Made by a program: the position numbers and the translations under genes. Under the pieces are notes generated by a model, which saw nothing but the letters and a program-made list of their open reading frames with translations, made no database searches and was not told where the DNA came from. Positions 1 through 5,176 of a DNA stretch of 5,176 bases are shown in pieces; the first letter of the stretch is position 1; every line of letters starts with the position of its first letter. Source of the DNA: Treponema sp. (lineage in GTDB: Bacteria > Spirochaetota > Spirochaetia > Treponematales > Treponemataceae); assembly GCA_016293645.1 (NCBI GenBank), contig JAEDDW010000109.1, forward strand, positions 1-5,176, written 5' to 3'.

Positions 1-453
1 CCTTTTGATGTTGTCAGTGTTGCAGAAAAGATCAATAAACTTGAATCTGATGGAAAAAAGTATTCAATAATCGCGATTGCAGAAGGGGCCAAAACAAAGC
101 AGGACGCACTTCTGTCAAAAAAAGAATACAAGGAAAAAATGGGAAATGTATCAATATCATTTCATCTTGCTTCCCAATTGAGGATGCTGTGCAATAAGGA
201 TGTCAGGATCTCCATTCCGGGCCACATCCAGCGCGGTGGGTCTCCATGCACTCAGGATAAGATACTTGCAAGCCGTTTAGGTGCAGCTGCGGCGGAATGC
301 ATTCTACAGGAAAAGTTTGGGACAATGGTTGCCATTGTAAATGATAAAATTGTTCCTGTTGAACTGAACAAGGTTGCCGGATTTACAAAGTATGTGGATG
401 TTGAATCAGATGCAATAAAACAGGCAAAAGCACTTGGAATCAGCTTTGGTTAA
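1..453 (+). CDS. pfkA: ATP-type 6-phosphofructokinase, C-terminal part (5' end outside window)
   Basis: This is the C-terminal 150 codons of a phosphofructokinase, open from the left edge in frame 1 to the TAA at 451-453. The enzyme phosphorylates fructose 6-phosphate to fructose 1,6-bisphosphate in cytoplasmic glycolysis. Numbering from the window edge, the segment AIAEGA (25-30) carries the Glu that contacts the sugar phosphate. The signature PGHIQRGGSP (73-82) holds His75 and Arg78, and Arg69 lies six residues before that His; these match E. coli PfkA R243, H249 and R252, the fructose-6-phosphate contacts. ILASRLGAAAAE follows as in the family. About half of the protein, including the nucleotide-binding Gly-rich loops, lies outside the window, so ATP versus pyrophosphate as phosphoryl donor cannot be read here. 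An internal ATG at 139 is not the real start, because the frame is open and homologous upstream of it. The next gene follows in the same direction after 51 bp. Confidence 0.93.
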   Translation, partial: PFDVVSVAEKINKLESDGKKYSIIAIAEGAKTKQDALLSKKEYKEKMGNVSISFHLASQLRMLCNKDVRISIPGHIQRGGSPCTQDKILASRLGAAAAECILQEKFGTMVAIVNDKIVPVELNKVAGFTKYVDVESDAIKQAKALGISFG

Positions 454-504
454 TAAGATGCATGTGGAAGAAAACATAGGATAATTATTACACAGCCGGA
501 ATAT

Positions 505-1341
505 ATGAAAAGCCCAAAAGAAATCAATGTTGACCAGAAATTGATGACACTTACAAAAGAAATTATTGAATTGACTGCCGAAAAAGACCAGCTTCCTCTG
601 CTTGTCATAAAGGAACTGATTGATGATCCAGAAATTGAAGCCATTCAGAATTATGCAAACAATGTTTCTATTGTAAGGCTTGGATTCAATGACCATGGAC
701 CTGTTCATATGAGGACAGTTTGCAGGAATGCGCTTAAGATGCTGAAAATTCTTTCTTTGAGTGGAATAAGAACATCTCTTGAAGATGAACAGGATGGAAG
801 TTTTTCTGATAGTGTGACGGCTGTAATTCTTGCAGGTTTCTTTCATGACTTTGGAATGACAATCGGACGTCAGGATCATGAACTGTATTCTGGAATCCTG
901 TCGCAGCCGATCATCGATAGAATTCTTTTTGAATTTCTTCCTGAAAAAAAGGATTTGAACAGGCGTGTGATAATCAGATCCATGGCAATGGAAGGTATTC
1001 TTGGACACATGGGAACACGACGAATACATTCAATCGAAGCCGGATTGATTCTTGTTGCGGACGGTTGCGATATGACAAAAGGAAGGGCACGAATTCCGAT
1101 GGAACTCAACACAAAACCAACCGTAGGTGACATCCATAAATATTCCGCAAACTCAATTGAAAAGGTTAAAATACATCAGGGGATTGAAAAACCCATCCAA
1201 ATAGAAGTATTCATGAGCAGTGACGTAGGATTTTTCCAGATTGAAGAAGTTCTGATTCCAAAAATAAACTCATCACCTGCAAGAGATTTTGTTGAACTGT
1301 TTGCTGGCATTGAAGGAAAGGGATTGAAGAAGTATCTGTAG
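505..1341 (+). CDS. HD-domain phosphohydrolase of unknown substrate
   Basis: This 278-residue protein is predicted to be a cytoplasmic metal-dependent phosphohydrolase. HD-superfamily motifs appear in order: His68 in a GPVHMR segment, the His114-Asp115 pair in GFFHDFGM, His125, His168 in a GHMG segment and Asp189 in DGCDMTKGR. These would make a mono- or dinuclear metal site. The C-terminal 70 residues (from about 207, with DIHKYSANSIEKVKI) resemble the conserved tail of a widespread archaeal and bacterial HD family that I know only as uncharacterised. No membrane segment, GGDEF, Rel-type synthetase or RNA-binding domain is visible, so a role in cyclic-dinucleotide or ppGpp turnover is only possible. 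The ATG at 505 has only a weak GGA at 498-500 before it. No earlier in-frame start exists after the phosphofructokinase stop codon. It lies 51 bp downstream of the phosphofructokinase gene, so co-transcription is plausible but not shown. Confidence 0.82.
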   Translation: MKSPKEINVDQKLMTLTKEIIELTAEKDQLPLLVIKELIDDPEIEAIQNYANNVSIVRLGFNDHGPVHMRTVCRNALKMLKILSLSGIRTSLEDEQDGSFSDSVTAVILAGFFHDFGMTIGRQDHELYSGILSQPIIDRILFEFLPEKKDLNRRVIIRSMAMEGILGHMGTRRIHSIEAGLILVADGCDMTKGRARIPMELNTKPTVGDIHKYSANSIEKVKIHQGIEKPIQIEVFMSSDVGFFQIEEVLIPKINSSPARDFVELFAGIEGKGLKKYL

Positions 1342-1430
1342 AAAAAGATCTTCTACTTTCATGATGTATTGCTATTACATTTCATCTCATATTAGACCAT
1401 AGCTTTACGGAAAAAATTAAAAATTTATTC

Positions 1431-1436
1431 TATAAT
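1431..1436 (+). promoter_or_regulatory. Candidate -10 box (TATAAT) before arfB
   Basis: A perfect TATAAT lies in the AT-rich stretch before arfB. The best -35-like hexamer, TTTACG at 1404-1409, is 21 bp away, longer than the usual 17, so the match is one-sided. If it is used, transcription would begin at or next to the arfB ATG at 1443, giving a leaderless or almost leaderless mRNA. The remainder of the 101-bp gap (1342-1442) shows no ORF and no strong hairpin. Confidence 0.3.
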
Positions 1437-1442
1437 GGAGCA

Positions 1443-1853
1443 ATGGAAAAATCCAAACTTCATGAATCCATTCAGAATAATTCTCAAATGACATTTGCCC
1501 GTAGCGGCGGAAATGGCGGCCAGAATGTAAACAAGGTGAACACTAAGGTTCATCTTGTGGTGCCGGTTACTGCTATTGGTGGAATTACGGAAGTTGAACG
1601 GAATCGTATTAGGTTGAAGCTTGCATCAATATTAAACAAGGATGATTGTCTTTTCTTGGATGTGGATGATGAAAGATATCAGGAGAGAAACAGAGAAATT
1701 GCCCTGGCAAGACTTGAAAACCGTATTGTTCAGGCGCTTGTCATTCCAAAGAGGCGAAGACCGACTAAGCCGACCAGAGCCAGCAAGGAACGAAAACTGA
1801 AACTGAAAAAAATCAGATCTGAAGTGAAGAAAAATAGACAGAAGCTATGGTAG
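1443..1853 (+). CDS. arfB: ArfB/YaeJ-type peptidyl-tRNA hydrolase (ribosome rescue)
   Basis: This 136-residue protein is close to the 140 residues of E. coli ArfB (YaeJ). ArfB enters the empty A site of ribosomes stalled on mRNA that lacks a stop codon and hydrolyses peptidyl-tRNA with a GGQ loop like that of release factors. The sequence shows the catalytic SGGNGGQNVNKVNTKV segment, with GGQ at residues 25-27. YQERNREIALARLENRI at 79-95 is the usual helix of the domain. A strongly basic tail from about 103 contains RRPTKPTRASKERKLK, nearly identical in pattern to the ArfB tail that lies in the mRNA entry channel. The length and tail exclude a full release factor RF1 or RF2, which carries a much longer N-terminal codon-recognition region. 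The GGAG at 1437-1440 is only 2 bp from the ATG, unusually close; no other in-frame start fits better. The stop is TAG at 1851-1853. Confidence 0.93.
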   Translation: MEKSKLHESIQNNSQMTFARSGGNGGQNVNKVNTKVHLVVPVTAIGGITEVERNRIRLKLASILNKDDCLFLDVDDERYQERNREIALARLENRIVQALVIPKRRRPTKPTRASKERKLKLKKIRSEVKKNRQKLW

Positions 1854-1886
1854 GAGAAGATCAAGATTTTCCATAAATAGACAGAA
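1832..1886. repeat. Exact 12-bp direct repeat pair spanning the arfB 3' end
   Basis: AAATAGACAGAA occurs at 1832-1843, within the last codons of arfB, and again at 1875-1886 in the intergenic region, a 43-bp offset. The flanks beyond the 12 bp differ. It may be the trace of a small duplication or a chance match in AT-rich sequence. The positions are seen directly; the origin is inference. Confidence 0.5.
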
Positions 1887-1895
1887 AATTTTATA

Positions 1896-1900
1896 AAGGA
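1896..1900 (+). promoter_or_regulatory. Ribosome binding site (AAGGA) of the truncated ORF ahead of vsr
   Basis: AAGGA sits 6 bp before the ATG at 1907, good Shine-Dalgarno spacing and a better site than any directly before vsr. It supports translation starting at 1907 and, by re-initiation across the TGA at 2003-2005, could feed ribosomes to the vsr start at 2009. Confidence 0.5.
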
Positions 1901-1906
1901 TTCATA

Positions 1907-2005
1907 ATGACACACACAGAAAAAGCAGTAAATCATTTTTCGCAAAAGTTGCATTGTTCGCAGTCGGTGCTGGCATCCTTTTCTGATGAATGCGGTATAT
2001 GTTGA
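1907..2005 (+). pseudogene. N-terminal remnant of a C_GCAxxG_C_C family (putative redox-active) protein
   Basis: This short ORF has 32 codons, ATG at 1907 and TGA at 2003-2005. It begins MTHTEKAVNHFSQKLHCSQS and continues VLASFSDECGIC. The pattern of an EKAV-x-x-F start, a Cys-Ser-Gln-Ser-Val segment and a D/E-ECGI ending is how proteins of the C_GCAxxG_C_C family begin (usually well over 100 residues, with several conserved Cys, thought to be redox-active or metal-binding). Here the reading ends where the family would go on to its Gly-rich, Cys-containing core, so all but the first conserved cysteine region is missing. I found no trace of the remainder in the window; vsr occupies the place instead. 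It has its own AAGGA site. It could also be read as a tiny leader peptide. Family assignment is from memory of the pattern, not a search. Confidence 0.6.
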
Positions 2006-2008
2006 AAA

Positions 2009-2464
2009 ATGGACACCATCACAAATGAACAGCGCCATACAGTAATGTCTCACATCCGCGGAAAAAATACTTCCATCGAAAAGAAAATCCGTTCCGCACT
2101 GCACAGAGCTGGATTCCGTTTCCGAGTGTGTGACCGCCGTTATCCCGGTAGTCCAGATTTGGTTCTCCCTAGATACTATGCAGTAATCTTTATAAACGGA
2201 TGCTTCTGGCATGCACACGAAAACTGCCAGTATTACAGAATGCCAAAATCAAATGTAGAATTCTGGCAGAAAAAGTTTACCCGCAACAAACAGCGCGACA
2301 AAGAAAACATCGCCAGATATCAGGACATGTGCTGGCGAATCTGCACCGTGTGGGAATGTGCACTCCGTGGAAAAAAGTCCCGTCAGAAAATCGAACAAAT
2401 CACATCCCAAATCATCCAATGGCTCGACGAATCAGCAGATCCAGAGCTGGTGATAAGGGGATAG
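2009..2464 (+). CDS. vsr: Very-short-patch mismatch repair endonuclease Vsr
   Basis: This complete 151-residue Vsr protein is about the same length as E. coli Vsr (156). Vsr nicks DNA 5' of the T in T:G mismatches that arise when 5-methylcytosine deaminates, and works with DNA polymerase I. Key residues are present: PGSPDLVLP with catalytic Asp50 (E. coli Asp51); GCFWHAH with Cys65, His68 and His70; Cys73; and WECALRG with Cys117. These correspond to the E. coli active-site His and zinc ligands. The N-terminal MDTITNEQRHTVMSHIRGKN is the normal family start, so ATG 2009 is well chosen, although no Shine-Dalgarno lies directly before it. The gene is in the same frame as the remnant upstream, separated by TGA and one AAA codon. 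It has more C-ending codons (ATC, AAC, CGC) than the neighbouring genes, judged by eye, which would fit recent transfer. No cytosine-5 methyltransferase is in the window. It converges on the Nudix gene. Confidence 0.95.
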   Translation: MDTITNEQRHTVMSHIRGKNTSIEKKIRSALHRAGFRFRVCDRRYPGSPDLVLPRYYAVIFINGCFWHAHENCQYYRMPKSNVEFWQKKFTRNKQRDKENIARYQDMCWRICTVWECALRGKKSRQKIEQITSQIIQWLDESADPELVIRG

Positions 2465-2480
2465 ATTTTTGGTTGCTTAC

Positions 2481-2900
2481 CTAGTTTCCTTCGGAGATTA
2501 ACAGTTTTTCAATTTCAGGTAAAATAAGTTTATCAGCAGATAACCAATCCACCGAGTGTAAAGTTTCCTTATTCACCCACTTGGCTGCTTCATGTTCCAG
2601 AAGTTTCAGTTCTCCTGAAACAATGGTGCACAAAATGCAATGCATTGTCAGATGGAAAGTCGGGTAGTCATAATCTACAACGCCAAGTATTTTTTCAGCT
2701 TTTACTTCTGTTGCAAGTTCTTCACGGATTTCACGAACGATACACTGTTCTGGAGTTTCACCAGGTTCAAGTTTTCCGCCTGGAATTTCCCATCCTCCTT
2801 TGAAGTCGCCGTAACCGCGTTGAGTTGCAAAGATTTCAGGGCGAGAAGTTTCTGGATTTTTGCGCAGGATGATGGCGCCGGAGACGGTGATGGTTTTCAT
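2481..2900 (-). CDS. Nudix hydrolase, MutT-like (deoxy)nucleoside triphosphate pyrophosphohydrolase
   Basis: This 139-residue cytoplasmic Nudix hydrolase probably removes pyrophosphate from an oxidised or non-canonical (d)NTP. The Nudix box GX5EX7REUXEEXGU is seen from Gly42: GKLEPGE, then REIREEL with Glu57, Glu60 and Glu61 as metal ligands. The consensus Gly after REUXEEX is replaced by Ala63, a tolerated change. The preceding GGWEIPGGK and the later DYDYPTFHLTMHC and EHEAAKWV segments are typical of a MutT-like sub-family often annotated as 8-oxo-dGTP diphosphatase. Substrate cannot be told from sequence. The start (CAT at 2898-2900 on the + strand) has no clear Shine-Dalgarno. It lies 11 bp after the stop of the broken helicase gene on the same strand, so it was probably the second gene of that operon. 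It appears intact, but transcription may depend on a promoter upstream of the helicase, outside the window. Confidence 0.9.
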   Translation of the reverse strand: MKTITVSGAIILRKNPETSRPEIFATQRGYGDFKGGWEIPGGKLEPGETPEQCIVREIREELATEVKAEKILGVVDYDYPTFHLTMHCILCTIVSGELKLLEHEAAKWVNKETLHSVDWLSADKLILPEIEKLLISEGN

Positions 2901-2911
2901 ATTAATTTAGT

Positions 2912-3903
2912 TTACACTGCTTCCAAGAACTTTGCCATAATTGGCTTTTCAACTTCCCATTCAATGCTCATAGGCTTTTCACCTGTTGGAGTAATGTAAT
3001 CTATATAACCAAAGCAGTAGAATGGGTTTGTGTTTCCGAATCCATCATTTTTAGTTTTACGTACAAAGAGAATGAATTTCTTACCGTTTTCTTTCTGATT
3101 TATGTATCTGCTTCCCGAACCTTTGATTGTATCCTTATTCTGGCTTTGCCAATGGAACTTGTATTCAGAAATAACATAATCCTTATACATACTTGTTGGT
3201 AAAAATTCTTTTTCAGACTTATTCAAAGTAACAAAAAAAAGTTCTGTGTTTTCATCAACAGGAACAATTCCACTTTGCTGTTGTTGTGTAAGATTATTCC
3301 ATTTATTTATTTTCATATCAAATAATGTGAGAATCTCATTTCTGTTATAACATCCATAGGCTTCAATTCCAGGATCAACATCATCACATAAAGGTTCTGT
3401 GATATTTTCAAGATTATCAAGTTTGTATTCAACTAATTCTTTTATTTCTTTTACGAATAAAGGGTAGTCATTCAATTTTTTCAAAAGAGCTTTAAGTGAA
3501 CTCATATCAGTTTCTGGTTCATTCTTATCTGCTTTTTTATAGAAAAGATTAAAACAGAAAATATAGAGATATTTTTCTTCTGTTCTATTTTTACAAACCA
3601 GATTTTCTTTTTCATCAATAATTTTCAAAATAAATCTTAAATAGAATGCACTGTTTAAATGAGTTAGCTTTGTCAGATTATTGGTAAGCAACTGAGTAAT
3701 TTCATCTTCCGGATATGTAATCTTACCTGCAACTTTTAATAATGAAGTCCAGCAATTCTTTCCTTTATAAATTAATCGTACATCCTGATGGATATCGGTA
3801 ATAAATTGACTTAAAGTTGGAATTGCCGTATAGCTTTGTATTGATTGAATCAGTTTATTCTTGGTGAAAATTGCAGCACTAATAGTTTGTAGAACATAAT
3901 CAC
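2912..3903 (-). pseudogene. Fragment D: DUF3427 C-terminal region of the helicase gene
   Basis: This frame is open from an ATG at 3931 to the TAA at 2912-2914 (339 codons), but the first ten codons are out-of-frame sequence of fragment C. Homology starts at DYVLQTISAA (codons 11-20). That ATG has no Shine-Dalgarno, so I do not think it is an independent gene. Numbering from that ATG, family landmarks are the YPEDEITQLL region near 73-82, YNRNEILTLF at 195-204, FFVTLNKSEKEFLPTSMYKD at 232-251, FHWQSQ at 259-264, GSGSRYINQ at 271-279, KKFILFVR at 284-291 and KPMSIEWE at 319-326. This is the DUF3427 pattern, whose function is unknown. The C-terminus looks complete. Confidence 0.82.
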
Positions 3904-4064
3904 GGCCTTCTGTTCCATCATAATTGAACATCCAGGAGGTAATAAAACAAAGCCTTCAGTTATCTGTTTTTTTATATCGATTCCGCCATCGCCCTTTTTA
4001 AGTAAAGCTCTAAATCGACTTTCAAAATCAAACTTCTTATTAACGTGCGCAACAAAATCAAATA
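3904..4064 (-). pseudogene. Fragment C: linker between helicase and DUF3427, in a third frame
   Basis: In this frame the DNA reads VFDFVAHVNKKFDFESRF (its first Val needs the base missing near 4065) and then RALLKKGDGGIDIKKQITEG, FVLLPPGCSIMMEQKA. This is the normal link of the family, in which a (V/F)DFVG-type segment follows motif VI and PLGCSI-type residues lead into the C-terminal part. It joins fragment B if one G is restored in the coding strand (ACG-GTA-TTT in place of ACGTATTT near 4065). It joins fragment D if one base, most simply a C in the GCC run at 3904-3906, is restored. Both repairs are inferred from the continuity of homology. Confidence 0.75.
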
Positions 4065-4493
4065 CGTGAGGACTTCTTTTTCAGGACAAAGTCGTAAACC
4101 GCGACCAAGCTGCTGCAAAAAGATTGTCAAACTTTCAGTTGGACGAAGAAATAAAACTGTATCAACTTCAGGAATATCTACTCCTTCATTAAAAATATCT
4201 GCAACACAAAGATAATTAATTTCTCCACGGCGAAGCTTATTTACAACTTCCTTGCGTTTATCTTTTGCCTGTTCAGAATCGCCAGAAACTAAATAATCTA
4301 CTTTTAATCCAGATAGGGAAAGACTTTCTGCGGCAAACTTTGCGTGTTCTTTATCAGTACAGAAACATAAAGCTTTTACTTTCTGCTCATCAGCTAAATA
4401 GTAATTAAGTGTTTTTATAATTAAAGCAGTACGCTGTTTTGTACAAAGACGAATCGATAATTCTGAATCAATATATTTTCCGCCTCTCCAAAG
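4065..4493 (-). pseudogene. Fragment B: helicase C-terminal lobe (motifs IV-VI), out of frame with A
   Basis: This frame has no usable start codon near its beginning and is bounded by a TAA at 4494-4496, so it is easily missed in ORF lists. It opens with LWRGGKYIDSELS, the segment that in relatives follows helicase motif III by some distance. It continues through KVKALCFCTDKEHAKFAAES (motif IV region), FNEGVDIP (motif V, 4170-4193), VLFLRPTESL and QQLGRGLR (motif VI with the arginine finger, 4092-4115). Homology ends after CPEKEVLT, where the frame becomes wrong, although it stays open to a TAA at 3972-3974. The join to fragment A lacks the DE-x-H and TAT segments. Confidence 0.8.
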
Positions 4494-5176
4494 TTAGCAT
4501 CATTCAAAACACTGCGATAAGTTTTTATAGATTGTTCAAGGATTTCTTTTCTGTGTGCAACAAACAAAAGTTTATGAGAGTTTTCCTTGTTACTAAAACG
4601 TCTGTAATCGAAGGCAGAAATAACAGTCTTTCCAGTTCCTGTTGCAGCGACAACAAGATTTTTATAATTGTTATTCTGTTCACGTTCTACCTGGATTTTA
4701 TCAAGGATCTTTTTCTGATGAGGAAGAATACTGAATTGCTGAAGATGATCAAATGAGATTTCGCCTGTTTTTGCAAGTTTCAATTCTTTTCTTAGTTTAT
4801 CTTCACCACCTGCTTTATACTCTTCAAAATCAGGATTATTCCAGTAAGTGTCAAAGGTTGCTTTGGCAGCATTGATGATATGTTCATTTTCTGCATTTGT
4901 AACACGGATATTCCATTCGAGTCCTTCTGTCTGTGCAGATTGTGAAAGATTAGAGGAACCTATATAAGCGGTGCTGCATCCTGAGTTACGAATGAAGATA
5001 TACGATTTTGCATGAAGGCATTCTTTCTTTGTGTTGTAAGAAATACGAACTTCCGTATTTGGTAATTCTGCAATTCTTTGTACAGCTTTTGGTTCAGTAA
5101 TTCCACAATAAGTTGTTGTGATAATTCTAAGCTTATGGCCAGGCTGATTGCAGAATTTTTTCAAATCTTCGTAGAT
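4484..5176 (-). pseudogene. Fragment A: PLD-like nuclease domain and helicase motifs I-Ia
   Basis: The frame is open from the right edge (ATC TAC GAA GAT TTG) and stays homologous until about 4484; beyond that it continues out of frame to a TAA at 4421-4423. A TTG at 5164 is not a real start. Counting from that TTG as 1, HAK at 51-53 and GSSNLS at 69-74, with Glu80 in TEGLEWN, form the HxK...N active site of a phospholipase-D-type nuclease. PHQ at 148-150 opens the helicase, AATGTGKT at 173-180 (about 4625-4648) is Walker A, and LLFVAHRKEILEQS at 199-212 is motif Ia. Homology stops after DANFGE at 222-227. The following tail of about 20 residues (to VQNSVLL) reads the downstream helicase sequence in the wrong frame and matches nothing I know. 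Confidence 0.85.

Larger units (their letters stand above)
2912..5176 (-). pseudogene. Broken PLD-nuclease/SF2 helicase/DUF3427 gene (5' end outside window)
   Basis: This is one ancestral gene, now in three reading frames. Intact relatives are proteins of about 1,000 residues with an N-terminal phospholipase-D-like nuclease domain, a DEAD/DEAH-type superfamily 2 helicase core and a C-terminal DUF3427 domain. They are thought to act on DNA and are often found in accessory regions. Read right to left, the pieces are: PLD plus helicase motifs I and Ia (5176 to about 4484); helicase motifs IV-VI (about 4493 to 4065); the linker after motif VI (4064 to 3904); and the DUF3427 part (3903 to 2912). 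The joins are a deletion near 4484-4492 that removed motifs II and III, an apparent one-base loss near 4065, and another near 3904. The loss of motif II (Walker B) means the ATPase could not work even if the frameshifts were sequencing errors. The frame is open to the right edge, so the true start is outside. Downstream, 11 bp away, is the intact Nudix gene. Confidence 0.85.

Noticed and set aside
406..1029. 207-codon open frame on the - strand opposite the HD gene
   Set aside because: The translation is rich in His, Phe, Cys and Ser with no recognisable domain, and lies antisense to a gene with clear HD motifs; a shadow frame.
1338..1359. Possible terminator hairpin after the HD gene: GTAGAA / TTCTAC with a 7-base loop, then TTT
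   Set aside because: The stem is only 6 bp and AT-rich with a three-T tail, so it is too weak to call an intrinsic terminator.
2003..2005. In-frame TGA between the short ORF and vsr as a recoded codon (selenocysteine or Trp)
   Set aside because: vsr has its own normal N-terminus right after it, no SECIS-like hairpin is evident, and the genes here encode Trp with TGG and contain no internal TGA; a real stop is simpler.
1730..2218. 162-codon open frame on the - strand across arfB, the gap and vsr
   Set aside because: It overlaps two well-supported genes and gives a Phe/Ser/Cys-rich product without family likeness; shadow.
2465..2480. Bidirectional terminator between convergent vsr and Nudix genes
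   Set aside because: The 16-bp gap contains no inverted repeat; any terminator would have to lie within the coding ends, and I see none.
2640..2999. 119-codon + strand frame over the Nudix gene
   Set aside because: Antisense to an intact Nudix box; the Phe-rich product has no domain.
3934..3940. Perfect AGGAGGT ribosome-binding-like string on the + strand
   Set aside because: No start codon follows at a useful distance; it is the reverse complement of Pro-Pro-Gly codons in the helicase linker.
4439..4756. 105-codon + strand frame over the helicase fragment
   Set aside because: Antisense to the Walker A region of the helicase; no family likeness.

Overview
The window looks like ordinary chromosomal DNA from a fairly AT-rich bacterium. 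It holds a housekeeping block on the left and a remodelled accessory block on the right. The gene types (bacterial ATP-type phosphofructokinase, an uncharacterised HD phosphohydrolase, ArfB, a C_GCAxxG_C_C fragment, Vsr, and a PLD-helicase-DUF3427 gene with a Nudix gene) together with the base composition remind me of a host-associated anaerobe. My best guess is a Treponema-like spirochaete, but nothing here proves it.

Left block (1-1853, + strand): the C-terminal 150 codons of a phosphofructokinase; then, 51 bp on and in the same direction, a 278-codon HD-domain phosphohydrolase of unknown substrate; then, after about 100 bp with a possible -10 box, arfB, a small GGQ-motif ribosome-rescue hydrolase.

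Middle (1854-2480): a short ORF with a good ribosome binding site encodes only the first 32 residues of what looks like a C_GCAxxG_C_C redox-type protein. It stops at a TGA, and after one further codon an intact vsr gene (very-short-patch mismatch endonuclease) starts in the same frame. No cytosine methyltransferase, the usual partner of Vsr, lies in the window. vsr converges on a Nudix hydrolase gene with only 16 bp between the two stop codons.

Right block (2481-5176, - strand): the Nudix gene is preceded, 11 bp upstream on the same strand, by a long helicase gene that runs off the right edge. Read piecewise in three frames it gives one recognisable protein: a phospholipase-D-like nuclease domain, a superfamily 2 helicase, then DUF3427. 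It is broken by at least three lesions. One is a deletion that removes the helicase motif II and III region, with a likely short-homology junction at about 4484-4492. The other two are apparent single-base losses near 4065 and 3904. I read it as a pseudogene of a probable DNA-repair or defence helicase whose Nudix partner is still intact.

The main point of interest is this decayed PLD-helicase/Nudix module beside an orphan vsr that sits on the stump of another gene, a small genome-maintenance or defence island in decay. I saw no tRNA, rRNA, CRISPR array or insertion sequence.
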